Position numbers and translations under genes: made by a program. This document shows positions 37,617 to 51,700 of a stretch of 64,000 nucleotides of DNA, one piece after another; the stretch's first letter is position 1, and each line of letters opens with the position of its first letter. The stretch comes from Trichoplax sp. H2 (taxonomy: Eukaryota > Placozoa > Uniplacotomia > Trichoplacea). The stretch covers positions 103,266 through 167,265 of the forward strand of contig NOWV01000174.1 of assembly GCA_003344405.1 (NCBI GenBank), given 5' to 3'. The notes under the pieces were generated by a model, which did no database searches, was not told the origin of the DNA, and saw only the letters and a program-made list of their open reading frames with translations.

Positions 37617-39726
37617 ATGAATCTTTGAAAAATTGCGGTATAACTTTATCATATTCATTGCCTGCCACTTGCTCACCCTAATATGAGCCATAACGGTCAA
37701 TTGAATATTCAAGATGTGAATTTTACTCAAACAAATTATTAGTTCCCAATTGTTGGATTATGTAATAATTGTTTTAATCTATTCCTACGATTAGCCATGA
37801 TAGATCCTATTAAAATTTATCGCTTTCCATAATATTATCCTATTTCGCTACATTAGAAATGACTAAAAATGAATCTATATTCAACTGGATTTCATTTGAA
37901 TGAAAATTATTTGATGATATTCGCACAAACCTCCCTATAATAGGTATAGTTTTATATGTTGCTGTTATCATATTTTTTTTAAGAATAACATATACTTCTA
38001 CCTTGTATCTCGCCGAAGACGAAGCTTAAGCTGGTGAATCGTAAGTAGTTGCCATTCAACTCATTAATGCACGATTACTATCTAACTAATTATTGTACGA
38101 TTTCAACTTCTGAGACAAAATAATTTAAGTTGATCCCTAGCCGTAAATAATGTACATACGCGTATATTCGAATATATATGTAGACGTTCATAACGATAGA
38201 ACGGTACGACTCGTCATTGTTACTGATTTCATAAAGAGCAAAGTGTTTTTTACAGAAGTTCAGTCATTGCAAATTTTTTACGCTATTTACTGAAATTTTA
38301 TATAACGTAGTTATATATATTTTTTTTACATCTTGTGGACTAATGATAAGTTGTCTATTTAAGCCAGGTCGAAAGGTAACAGTAATGCAAGTTTATTGAA
38401 ATCGTGAGAATATTTGTCACATTTCTAATAAAGATACCATTTTTCCGTTATTACTCTCTTGATATGGATATCGACTAAAAGTATCAATCGTAACTATTAA
38501 TGAATAAACAATCTCGTTCTCAATAAATATTCTGAATGGTAAATTGTTCTCTGACGAACTTGGATCTAAAAAATTAAAATTTTGTCATATCGACTTAGCA
38601 ATATCGCTATTATTGGCTCACATAGTATGGCCATACAAGTACTGTAGTAGTACTATAAAGATTTTTACTTGTTGCTATGGAAGTTATAGAGGCATAGTAC
38701 AGAAGAAAGAGTAAGTCTTTGTATTCATAACGGCGACAACATCTTTACTATACTACATTGCATTAATGTTCGTTATACTTCAAAGGTGCACGACTATCTT
38801 CCCATTCTTGCAATAATTGTAATGAAATCAAAAGATTCTAAATCGCAAATCATTATAAAAAGAATCTAAATATTTCTGCATGGCATATCGGTAATCAGAT
38901 TACTATTATTATTTTATCATTGGTGCAACTTTATGCACGTTAAGATTCGATCGACATTCATAGTAACTTGCCACCTGCTATTGCGTCCAATTCAATAATA
39001 TTTAGTAATTCTTGTCATTAATTACCGATACTAAATGACAAATTTTGAGCTTAAAATAATGGCAATATATAGATAAACTGGATTACTTGCTATATCATGA
39101 TATCATTTTATTAAAAGTTTGCATACTAAAAATTTCTCATAAATAAGAATAGATAAGTGATTCAGTTATCTTGTCTTGAATAGGTTTATAGTTGTTACAC
39201 ATTACTATTATAAGGACGAAATTATCTATCCAACCAAACCATACCATCTGTAGATTGCAAAAGTAATAACCGATGATAACAGAATAAGAGTCGATAATTG
39301 ATCAATTTCTATCCAACATTAGATAAAGTTAAATGCACGAAATTACAGATCGATACCTATAAAGACAATTCTGGCGCAATTTTACTACACGTAGCAAGAT
39401 ATGAAGCAATAACACGAATCTTACCCATTTACTACCTCTGTCTGTTAAGGAGACTCTACGAGTTTAAGTTTATCTGACGTATATTACCTTTGCAATCTCC
39501 AATATCCTACCGATATCGCAGAATTATATTATTATTTAAGCTATTATCTAGTGTTATATAGAAACCAAAGCAAAACAGGACTCAACATTATAGCCAATTA
39601 AAAAATTTTATTATAAATCAGTATCACTTTACTAATAAAGAGTAACATTCTCAATCAGATAGAAGCATATAAATTATGAATTATTACCATAACTAACTAC
39701 TATTAAGTATTGCTTTTTTTATCATT
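37617..39726. other. 3'-3' spacer between B3GAT and the LGR gene
   Basis: About 2.1 kb of AT-rich sequence lies between convergent stop codons, presumably including both 3' UTRs. One short CTGTAGTAGTACTATA near 38641 resembles the pentamer repeat, but there is no array. I see no supportable gene. Confidence 0.55.
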
Positions 39727-42700
39727 TTATAGTGGTGACAATTCTTTAAATATAGTACTAAATGTCGGAAGAGAAGGTAACCGTTTCGAACTTGCTGTGC
39801 TATAATCTTTGGATAACTTTTTATTCGTTCTCTGACTTCTAGTCATGCTAGTACTACCCGAGAATGTATACAAGTATGGATTAATGGATGAATTGAGGGG
39901 CAATACAAAGACAGCAATGAAAGGCAATGTATAGATTTGAACTTCCGAATCGAGCATACTGCGCACCATAACAATATAGAAGGGCATCCAACAAGCTAAA
40001 TTCGCTAATAATATTATTAACATCCTGCCAGCAATTCGTTTATCATCTTCTCGAATATTACGACAATTTTCAACGGCCATTCTAGTACGCTGGATAGAGA
40101 TAAACATTGCTAAGTATAATATACTAACAATTATCCATATTAAGACAGTGATAGCGATGGACGTTAAGATCCAAATACGAAAGAATGAATTATGAATATT
40201 CATAGGTAGGCAAACACTACTATATTGGTAGATACGATCATCAGCTGATTTACCAAAGCCAAACATTAGCGGGAAAGCTACATAAGATATGCTAACTAGC
40301 CAGAAGAAAGTAACAATTGCGCTTGCCGACTTAATAGTTAATCGTTTACCAGATAATGGGTAAACCACGCAAATATAGCGATCTATGGTGATCACAAACA
40401 TCATTAAGACCGACATAATACTGGATACGCAGGTAAGAAAACATGCAAAGACACAAAATGGATGCCGTAACCAGAATTCAGAATATTGTGCGTAGTTATG
40501 GTGATAGATTTGATCGGCAACAGCAATAATGATAAGGTAAAAGCCAGTCAACAAATCGGTGAAGGCTAAGTTGCTAATAAGAAATGTCGGCACTAAGTGA
40601 CGATGAAATTTACGACGCCATATCCAATGCATAATTATGACCGACGTATTGCCAATAAGAGCTAAAATACCTACAATCCAAACAAAGATTTGTAACGATC
40701 TATGGGCTAATAAATTTTCACAAGTTGATAATTGCTCCTGATTGGGTATAGGTTTACATCTTTCCACAGTACCAGGTACAAGACAACATAAGTATTCGCG
40801 AGTAGATTGCCTAAAAGGAAGGGTCGAAATTTATTTGAAAAAGTTAATACACTCAACATTGTGGATAACCTTTAAAATTGCACCTATATGATGTAATAAA
40901 TTCAGGGAAATTATGGATATCGTATCTAAGTGAAGCCCTGTTTGAGTAAATGTAGTTAAATATCAAAAGGTATCTGTTGTAGATAAATTTATTATATAAG
41001 TGAATGCGTGGTAATTTCTAATGAAATTAACTGCAATAGCAAATTAATGTACTAAATTTTCTATAATAAAGAATGTTTGTGATAAATTTGAAGTAGGGAT
41101 TTTAAATTGATTCCAAAAGATGAACAGCTAAAGCTGAAATTATAATTTCCATACGGTTATTGATTTCGTAAAATCTTTAAAATAAGAATACAGACAGTAC
41201 TATAAATAGAATTATCCATATACGCGTATTTAGCTATCATAGTAACATTTTTACAGTTCTAGAATAAGAATTAAAAAATAAAGTATCTAAGGTGTCAGTT
41301 TTACGCGATGCAATTGATTTCACTAATTTACAATAGGATAATTACGTACAAATTCTGTAGCCTAATTAATCCATAAAATGGCTCCGAAGCTAGGTCAACC
41401 AAAGGATTATTTTTTAATGACCTAGATATGAGATCCGGTGTTGTTAAATTTAGCAATTTATCTCATCAGCAAAACAAAATTTTTATCATCTAGACAAAGG
41501 AATTTGTAATTATGAATTATTGCGAACAATGTGAAGTCAATTAATGCTGCTAAACTTACAGTATTCTTAGTAAAGACATAGATGAAAAACAATTATGAGT
41601 AATAACCCGTACGTTATTTTCATCTAAGGTCCTAAAGCCCAACAGAAATCATGGTATTAACATTCGAGAATAAATCGAATATATATTTTAAATTCTTAAA
41701 AGACATAATAACGCTAATCTATTTGTCTTACAAATTTTCAAGATACTGATAACCATTAAAGAAGGAACCACAAACATTAGATATCCTATTATGAGCCAGA
41801 TTCCTATAACGGGTAGGTACCCAAAAGTAAATAAATCAATCTATTCATTAACAATGAATTAATAGTATTAATTTACATTGTAACCTCGACTAGTTTCCTA
41901 TTAATAAGATTTTAGCCTTAAATTCAATGGTTACTCGTATATCAAAATATTATAAACTAAGCATATGTCATTAGCTATGCAATCTACTAAAATCGAAAAA
42001 CTTATTCCTCATTTTACTAATTCGATCAATTGAATAAACTTACAAAATATGAATTCGATTAATATCTGATCGATTTTCATTATTAAAATACTCTATTTTA
42101 TTTTTGGCTAGATGCCTAATGAAGAAAGTTTAATAATTAATTTAAAGCTTTATTTAAAATCATTTTTATTGCAAGATTTGCGTAGATATATGGAATAGTT
42201 TTAGCGTATACTTACAGTTCTCGCAATCGATAATGCCTCATCAAGTGATAGGTCTGGAATGATTGAAGATCGTTACCGTTTAGGATTCTATAATTAATAA
42301 AACATGGTAAAATAATATGGTAAGAAAACAGGAATCCAATCCATTTACAATTGCTCTATATTTTCAGCTTTAAATCTATGAAACAGAGGATGAATCACTT
42401 TGTTTTGAGGAAGTCTTGTAAATTATCAGTTAAAAATATGAGTTTAATATCAGGTAATAAGAAAAGCAAATATCAATTGAAATAATAAATTTCAAAATTA
42501 AGAACTTATAAATTTCTTGGATTAAAATAAATACAGTTTCCAAGGGGCTTACAATGGTTACATGGCTTTTGAAATATGAATTTCTAATTTAAATTTACCG
42601 GTCAAAGATATTTTCTAGCTGCAATCTATGAGCCAGTTAATTAGAAAAAGGTATCCCATTTTGTTGGAAGAAAAATTTAAGGAAATATTAATACTTACAG

Positions 42701-45700
42701 TGATATCAATGATTCTCCTTGATTGACCAAAACTTCCGGCAAAAATTCTTGGATATTATTTCGACTCAAATCCCTAATCAAGTATTAATTGTCACTTAAT
42801 ACTTCAACGAAATACTTGCAAATAAGAAAAGATATCAAATAAATCTCCTTATTTAAACTATATCTTAAATGCGATCAGCTAACACATCACTACATATGCA
42901 ATACAAATAGATTAGCGGCTAATATTTGCTCTACCGCTATAAAAATGTTATTAACAGTTAAAAATTTAAAAAGTCTAATAATGCATATTTACAGAATTTT
43001 TAGGTTATGTAGCGGACGTATGAGTTCTTTAGCGGAGATTAAACTGAGATTGTTATCCGCTAAGTCTCTGTAATATTGGATAAATGAATTAATATGCCAA
43101 CATCTTAACCTACAATGCTATAAATAAATTCAAATTTGTAACAAGTAAGACCAACAAACAGCTCTTACAAAATTTGCAATTTTTTAAAATGCTTAAACAT
43201 GTGATCATCAGGTGTAGTCATGTTGCTATCAGCTAAGCCCCTAATGTAGTATTAACAGAAATTAATTTAGTAATAAGTAAAAATTTGTGTAGGAAGATGC
43301 TTCCATACAATCTCTATAAAATCCAATCCTAAGAAATGATAATTACTAACAAGGCCTTCAAATTGTTGAAATATCCTGAATGAACAATGTTATACCAATC
43401 TTCACCGAATATAACTTTAGTGTGACTGATATCTCTATTATTCAAATTGAAAAAATTATTTATTAGCTTAATCAAGACAAATGACTTTCATTTAAAAGTG
43501 CTCACTTAGAATAATATAGCTATCATTTTAAATTAGACACGTACAATTGCATGAGCCGTGATAAAATAGAATAGCATCGATAATCAATGGTAATCGCATT
43601 ATTCCAGCTGAAATCTCTAAAATACATATAATAATGTGCATAAGTTAGATTCAAAAGCCAGGACAGTATTCAAAGCGTATCTGTCACAGTAAAATTAATA
43701 GATGTATATAATTTGAATAACTATTTACCGTTACAAAATTAGAGGACTAGTATTTATCATTTTTATAGGTTATTAATATAGATAGACAGAGACATATATT
43801 TCGTCTATTAAAGAAGATTGAAAGCCCTTTCGTGCCATAAAAGCATTGTAAAACAGAAAGCTAGCATTTAGGCTTTTAGGCTGTTCGCTGTTATCATAAA
43901 ATACGATGTAGATAATATAGATAAAGAATGGCGCATATTTCATATCAGTAAAGAAATTATTAAACTACATAATTGAGCTATCTTTAGAGTATGTACTTTA
44001 ACTTACAGCTTTGTTAAGACCAATAAATGACTAAGCAGGTGACATGGTAAATTCCATAGTCTATTCTTAGCTAAATTTCTGCATTATTTAAGGAACACAT
44101 TACTCAAGTTATTTTGATTCTTCTAGTAAAAAGTTATTGCTCAGTAAGCAACAAAATTCTGGTGATGAAATACAACAATGAACAAGATTTAAATTCTTAG
44201 CTTTATCTATAATTTAAAATTATTATGAAATACTATTAGCAATAATAGTCTAATGACGAAGATTGCAAAGAGACAACTTGATCTATGTAACTCTTGATAT
44301 AAGGAATTTCGAGAAAATTAAAATATGATTCCAAACTGTATTTGCAATAAAATTCTTAAGTCAAAATCAAAGCTATAGTCAGTTAAATCTAAAGTACTAG
44401 ACAATCTATCTAAATGTGAGACTTACAATTCGAAAAGGGGGAATATATTTTTGAATAAGCCATCTTCCAAATAGTCTAACTTATTTTCAGCTAGTTTTCT
44501 GATAGAGAGATAGCATATTATGATATAAGGATAAATATTATTCAGGTAATATTATATGTAGCGGCTTAATAATTATCATCCAAACTGCTGGAGTATCCTA
44601 CTTACAAAACTCTTAAAAATTTTAAATTACTAAAAGGTTTGGACTGGTTAAATTTAATATTATTGTTACTAAGGTCCCTATAATTTCAAGATGTGATAAT
44701 AAAAGGACATTAGGGTGGGTACAAACACAATAACATCGTAACTGATATAAATTATATAAACGATTAAATCGTAAATGAATTTTTCATCAATTTCACTAAT
44801 CTCCTCACAATTCCCATAATGTTGGCATTTCCTGATTGAATATTCCATTAATACTTTGCAAATCGTTATTATTCAGCAAGCTAATAAATAAAAATGTTAT
44901 AAATTAGCATTAATGTGACTTGGCTTAAAATTATTTTGGGTTTTCGATCATATTGTTTTGCAAATAAACTCGAAATTAACAGATAATATCGATAGCAGAT
45001 CGATATCAACCAATACTAGTATGCTAGTGCTACAAATCTAAAATTTGTAAATACTGTAAAGTATTGTTGATTTGCCCTCCTCGAAGTCTACCTATAGTGC
45101 GACTCCAAATTCTGACGATCTACCATCGTCAGGAGGAAGGATACTATCTCTAGTCGCTCTTAAGGTACATTTTCATTATGAACTTTTTCAAGACAAACTG
45201 AGCCCAAACTTTATTGAAAATCAGTCAATTCATAGTAAACTGACAAAAAGATGAGTTATCGGCACCGAGACAATATTAGAAAACTATGTACTAATCTATT
45301 GAAAACATATCAAACGTCATAGATAAATTAATGCCATTATATTCCTAGATAAGCAATCTTAAGGAAACTATATTACAGCAGCTATGCTAAAGCTACTCCG
45401 TAAAAACTAGTTCTACTAGAAGCTACGTCAAAGATAAAATTAATATCAATATATTACTAGATAAGTAATGTTAAGGAACCTATTTTACAGCAGCTATGCT
45501 CAAGCTACTCTATAAAAATTAGTTCTACTTGAAGCTACTTACAGGGTATGTAATTTTGTCATTCCATCAGTTAGGTTTTCACCAAGAGTTAGTAATTTAT
45601 TATTGGATAAATCCCTATAATGTATATAGATATTAATAAAAAATGATTAGTTATTGTTTTCTTTATAACTAGTTACATTTAGACCGACTGTAGTGCTATC

Positions 45701-48700
45701 AAATTACAATTATATCAAATAATATGTAACTATAATTTAATACATTAACGCAATCAAGCACGATTGCAATCTTTAGAGAAACAGCTTACAAAATTTTCAA
45801 CTGCTTTAGGCCTTTAAATGTTCCAGTTTTTAACTCTCTAAGGGCATTATTACTTAAACGTCTGATATAAAAGGAAGAAAATTATATTAGCTTTAATTCA
45901 TGGCTTATAAATATAATAATAATCTTCATTTTTAGTGTTAATAGGTGCTGCAAATGTAAAAGTTATAGGCATTTTAGGTTATAATAAATAATCCAGTCAG
46001 CAATTGCAACTAAAGTAAGATTGAACACTTTTGCTCGTGTTTGTTTATTTAAAAATTTTTTAGAATAGTATTAACTCTTTAAGATACAATATTTACAAAA
46101 AAATCATGCCTTTTAGAATTGATAAGCAATAATTAAACTCTAACTTTAAGTTGCAATAAGTACGTCATTGAAATAAAGATTAACCATTGGACGATTTATA
46201 ATAAAGGTTTTAGGGAAGTTTATAAAAGACTTAATTACTCTGATCTTTCGAACTTGACAGCTGCTATGCGAATGGGAGCCGCTAAGTTATTCACTAAGGT
46301 TAACAGTATAGCTTACATTTCTGTCAAGTTATTTAAAGTGTAGAATTGGTCTATTTCCAACTTCCGTAATCCATTATTTTGGATAAATCTTGTGTGTTTA
46401 AAGTAAAGATGTTTATAATCAGTAATTTCTTATAAAGAAGATGTAACGGTCTTACGTACATCACAATTGAAAACAAATTCGAAATTTATAAAACCTATTC
46501 TTGAAGGCTACATACAGATTTTTTAAATGAATACAGCGATCAAAAGTTTTCGGTTTAATACGTTCAATGGCATTATCATTTAAATTTCTATTTGAAATAA
46601 AAGCAGAAGAATCAAATTTATCAACGGTTACACACTTAATTGAAGTAACTTGTGAGATATCTATTCTAAGCTTTCATTTTTAAGTTTTTATATTATTATT
46701 GAATGGATACTAACTTCTTTACTAGATCAATTTCGATTTATTATTGTATAGCCAATATAACTAGTTACTTACAATTTTTCCAATCTTGAAAAGTTACAGA
46801 TTTCTCCGTTAATAGATTTCAAGTTGTTCCGTGTGATAATCCTAATAAAGATTCAGTACCAATAGTGCTTCTTAACTCAAATCGTTAGTTGGAATTGTTA
46901 ACTTATCATACCATTTTATAGCTTAAAATGGATTACAATTGTTTCACTTACAACTCTTTCAAAGATAATAAACCAGCAAATGCTTTATTGCTAATAATCC
47001 TCAATCGATTGCTACTTAAATCTCTACAATAATCAAAATGAGCTTATAACGTTACAATAGATCAAGTTGATGTAATTTTATCATGTTTCCTAGCAATCAT
47101 CATTCCAGTAATTAAATTCTGCATTACAGTAGATGTTAAGGTAGTAACTTACAATTTCAGTAACGCTGATAAACCTAAAAAACTATTGTCCTGTATCTCA
47201 CGCATCCTATTTCCTTCCAGGCTTCTGTGGGATAATTATCAGCTAATAAGCTATCATTTTATATACTTATGCATAATAGTTGTTGAACGCTAGTATGCAA
47301 GCAGAATCATATATTTCAATTCATTTCTCTTTTTGAAATCATGCGAAATGAAAATCATGGTATTTGAATTCAATTTAGAATATAAGTGTGAAAGTTCATT
47401 TTAGACATCGTAAAATGGTAATATATGGTATATTTCTCTAGACCGATTATATAGTTATATATGGAGGGGCAGCATGCTTCTATTGCGACGGTAAATCATT
47501 GGCTTAGGAACAGTAAGCAAATAAATCCTGTGCGCATTCGGTTCCGTTAGGTAAAACTGAGGGCTCTAACAAGTAACATTCTGATAACAGAACTGTACAA
47601 ATTTGCCACTGCTAATATTTCCCTACTAAATTAGTTTTCAGGAAGGAGTTTTTTGCATACTTACGGTATAGATGTACAATAAAATTAATATGTTTATCCA
47701 ATGATATAATGTATCAAAAAGAAATTAATTTATGATCAAATATGATAGTAAGATTTACCCCAAATTATTCGTGAATTTAATACCAAGAAAAGGCTACAAT
47801 ATTAGACTGTCATTTGCGAAAGAAAAGTAAAATCTCTACCTGACATACGTCTTCTTAACAATCTAAGATATTAAATTTTTACTTTTATATATATAAGTTT
47901 AGGATAACTGCACGGCACGAAGTTGTCACGGTACGAACTACCGTGAAGAAATAGCTATCTAAATTTGGTTAATATAGTATAGTGATATTATATTACAACT
48001 AGTTACTTACAATAGGAGTTACTCTAATTATAAATGTGTTACAGTAAATTTATTGCTGTGCTGTAATATGTGCTGAAATGATTCTGTGAATGGACATATT
48101 GTAGTCCGACTGTGAAAAACTAGTTAGTAGATGTTCTCACCCAAGTGTTATTATAAGNNNNNNNNNNNNNNNNNNNNCCCAAATTATTCGTGAATTTAAT
48201 ACCAAGAAAAGGCTACAATATTAGACTGTCATTTGCGAAAGAAAAGTAAAATCTCTACCTGACATACGTCTTCTTAACAATCTAATATATTAAATTTGTA
48301 CTTATATATATATATATATATATATAAATTTAGGATAACTGCACGGCACGAAGTATGCAATAGTAAATGGCTATCTTGACTTCGTTTTTAAACTGAAATA
48401 AACTCCGTAAATATAAATGCTTTAAAGGACAAAAAAAGACACAAGTGGAAATAGTTTTAGGGCACTAGGATTATTTTCTTATTACAGATAAAACATTTAG
48501 ACTTTAAAATGAAATACTAAAGAATAACTATCTATAAATGTAGAGCAAATACTCATAAGCTGGATTGCCCAAAGTTGCTTCAATAAAAATTAATTTAATA
48601 AATCTATCTCAATAAATTATTGCTGATGAAATGACTGGCACTGCTTCTAATATTGAAAGATTTTGACTTGGTCGGTTGATATTTCGCTCAGCATTTAAAA

Positions 48701-51700
48701 ATTATCAACTGTTACTGATCCATCTCAAGTTAGAAATGACGCTATAAACCATCTGCGATAGAAGATACAGGTAAAAAATTTAAGGTATTTGCAATAGCTG
48801 GATAAGTTTCAACTTACAGTTCCGTTAAATTTTGTAAGAAGCTACAATCACTTGTTGGCAATCTATGTATTCGATTGTTTGAGAGCGATCTTATTTAGGA
48901 TAAAGAGAAATTTTAGAAAGTGTTTGTGTAGACTAGTATAATTTTAGAGAAACTAAGAAAGCTTTTAGTCAATAAAGGTACTTACAAGGTTGTCAATGTA
49001 GGTAGTTTAGTAAAACATTTTACATTAAAATCTTGAATCTGATTATTGGAAAGCCGTCTAAATAGTTTTCCAGAAAATGTTTCTTATTATTTTGCTACAA
49101 ATATTCATATTCGATTAAAATGTTAAGAATTGCAAATTTAGATAATGTCTATTCTTGCATATTAAAGCTATTACAGTAGGAAACAGCTAAATTTTGTTAT
49201 CCGACGCTATCATATTAACCCTGTAATATATATCAGCACTGTAAGAATCAGTTTATTTCGTAATATTTGACTGTATATTCCAAATTTGGTTAAAAACAGC
49301 CAGAAAATAGATTTTAATCTTCATCTTGTTGCGTGTTAGATAATAATACATTTAGTAAGAGGGAGCTGACTTTACATCATTTTACTAGCATATATAATAT
49401 GCATTTTAAATTGATCAGGTGCAAATTTGAAAAGCTAATGCACATGTGTTACAGTGTTAAATACTGTATTACAGTAGAAATAACTATGTTAGGATAATTC
49501 TGTTAGACTATCCTTATTTAGTTAACTTCTAATTTGGATATACTGTATTTTAATATAGCACTGACTTTTTATGACAGTGACACTTATACACATACTGAAA
49601 TTATAATAGTTATAATAGGGAATGCAAATCATCTGCTTACAGTTCGAATCATTGTGATTGTAATTTACTTATGATAGACTGTAAATTATCATGGAAATGT
49701 TCCGTGATAGGACATATCGTAATCTGACTATTCTGTATTAGTTATTACATGTCTATGTTCGTAAATACTGTTGTCTGCATTAAGAGAGCAGTAGCTAAAA
49801 TTAATATCTAATTCAGTAAATGATTCTAATGTTAATTGTATTAACTATGACTCATGAACTATTGAGGAATAGTATATAAATGCAGTATATCGTGAAATAA
49901 AGAAGAATTGTCCAACTTAGTGTTTAACGTAAAATACGAGGCGTTTAAGTCTGTGTGTAGTCTGCTAGTAGAGCAAAAGTGCTCGTGNNNNNNNNNNNNN
50001 NNNNNNNAACCCTGTAATATATATCAGCACTGTAAGAATCATTTATTTCGTAATATTTGGCTGTATATTCCAAATTTGGTTAAAAATAGCCAGAAAATAG
50101 ATTTTAATCTTCATCTTGTTGCGTGTTAGATAGTAATACATTTAGTAAGAGGGAGCTGACTTTACATCATTTTACTAGCATATATAATATGCATTTTAAA
50201 TTGATCAGGTGCAAATTTGAGAATCTAATGCACATGCCTATTAAGCTGTAATTTATCTAATCTGATGAAGCACCGTCTCCTATATTTTTCTAAGCTAACC
50301 ATTGTTTTAAATGTAGATAAGATCGAATAATTACTATCTTATAGCCAACTATCAAATTGAATCAGAGTCTAAAATACGGTTAATTTTATGATATTTGAAT
50401 ATGGTGTTCGTACCATTGTGACTGATTATTATCGTATAAATCAGTATTATTAATGTTTATCTTCACATATAGTGCCAATTCGTAATTAGTATATCATTGT
50501 AATGGTTACTGTATAACTTCAAAATCATATGATTAACTGAATCGGGTAGTAAAAAATCCGATAGCTAAGTAATGATAGAATGTTGTATGTTATGGTTCAT
50601 GTATTTTATGTTCAGCTCCAAACCAAAAATTCAAGTACTTTCATAAGAAACTTTTCATAATCATACAAACGCCGACGAATCGAATAGATTCTATAATTAT
50701 GTCTACATCTTATCACTAGAATATAACGAGGTTTAATCAGCAAAGAAATTATATTTTTAGTAATCTTACAAAGTCGATAAACTGTGTAAGCCCTCAAAAA
50801 AAGTATCTTTTAAGGTAGTCAATTTATTCCTGGATAGATCCCTAATGGTAAGTAAAAATTAGACTTAATATTAATACGTAACAAATCCAGGGTAAATTAA
50901 AAATCTAAAAGATAACCAAACTGTTTCAAATATTAAAGTCAAATTATTCTTCTATCCATGCTACTACAGTTCACAATATATCTCGAACTAAAACGAAGGC
51001 AATTATATTCGACTATTTTAAGCAGCCAACATTTTTCTATCGTTGCCGATGAATTAGCAACGTTATTAGATAATATCGATTAAATATTCTGTAGTTAAAG
51101 CCATTAATTGGCATTAAATTTCAGTAGATTGGATAGAAAATTAGAATATTTGTATTTAAAAGCATTTAGCATACAATCATAAATTTGTAAAAAATATTCA
51201 ACAACCGCTAAGTTTGTAGTCTTACAATGTCGTTAGTTTTGGCAAATAATAGAATTGCTCCTGCTGCAATGTGCTCAATTGATTGGATGATAATATCCTT
51301 GATAATGACCGAAAATGGATCTTGTTAACTGAGCTAAAAGTTGAATTTTAAAACAATTAATAGATCAAATTTCAATCTTACAATGAATGAAGACTATCTA
51401 AACCAAAAAAGGCATTCTTATCCATGTAATTGATCCGATTGGAGAATAATTCCCTAAATGGATATGAAACCTTGTTATTCATTCGCGTTGTAGCCATATT
51501 GTACTCGTATGATGCAAATTAAGGTATTTCAATTATTGGGTAAAACAGGTTCGTTATCAGTATACAACGTTAGAGTTAATCTAAATTCTCAGTGTTTCAT
51601 ATCTTGTTTGCTATCTCGATATTACTCCAGTCTAAGATATCTGTTCGACATTAGTTTTTTGCACAAACGGGTAGGATAACTATATGATCATCATACGGTA

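Larger units (their letters stand above)
47758..48349. repeat. Duplicated flanks of assembly gap 1 (likely two haplotypes)
   Basis: 47758-47923 and 48178-48350 are almost identical. They differ by a few bases and by a longer TA microsatellite in the second copy (about 48303-48327). Only the first copy continues into an LTR; the second continues into the rest of the LGR intron. Confidence 0.75.
49214..50236. repeat. Duplicated flanks of assembly gap 2 (likely two haplotypes)
   Basis: 49214-49446 recurs at 50007-50236 with scattered single-base differences. The first copy ends in GCACATG followed by an LTR start; the second reads GCACATG straight into CCTATTAAG. The arrangement is filled allele, gap, empty allele. 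Confidence 0.75.

Noticed and set aside
49640-49670. GTTCGAATC resembling a Pol III B box or tRNA T-loop
   Set aside because: It recurs at the same place in every LTR copy, and no A box or cloverleaf can be folded around it.
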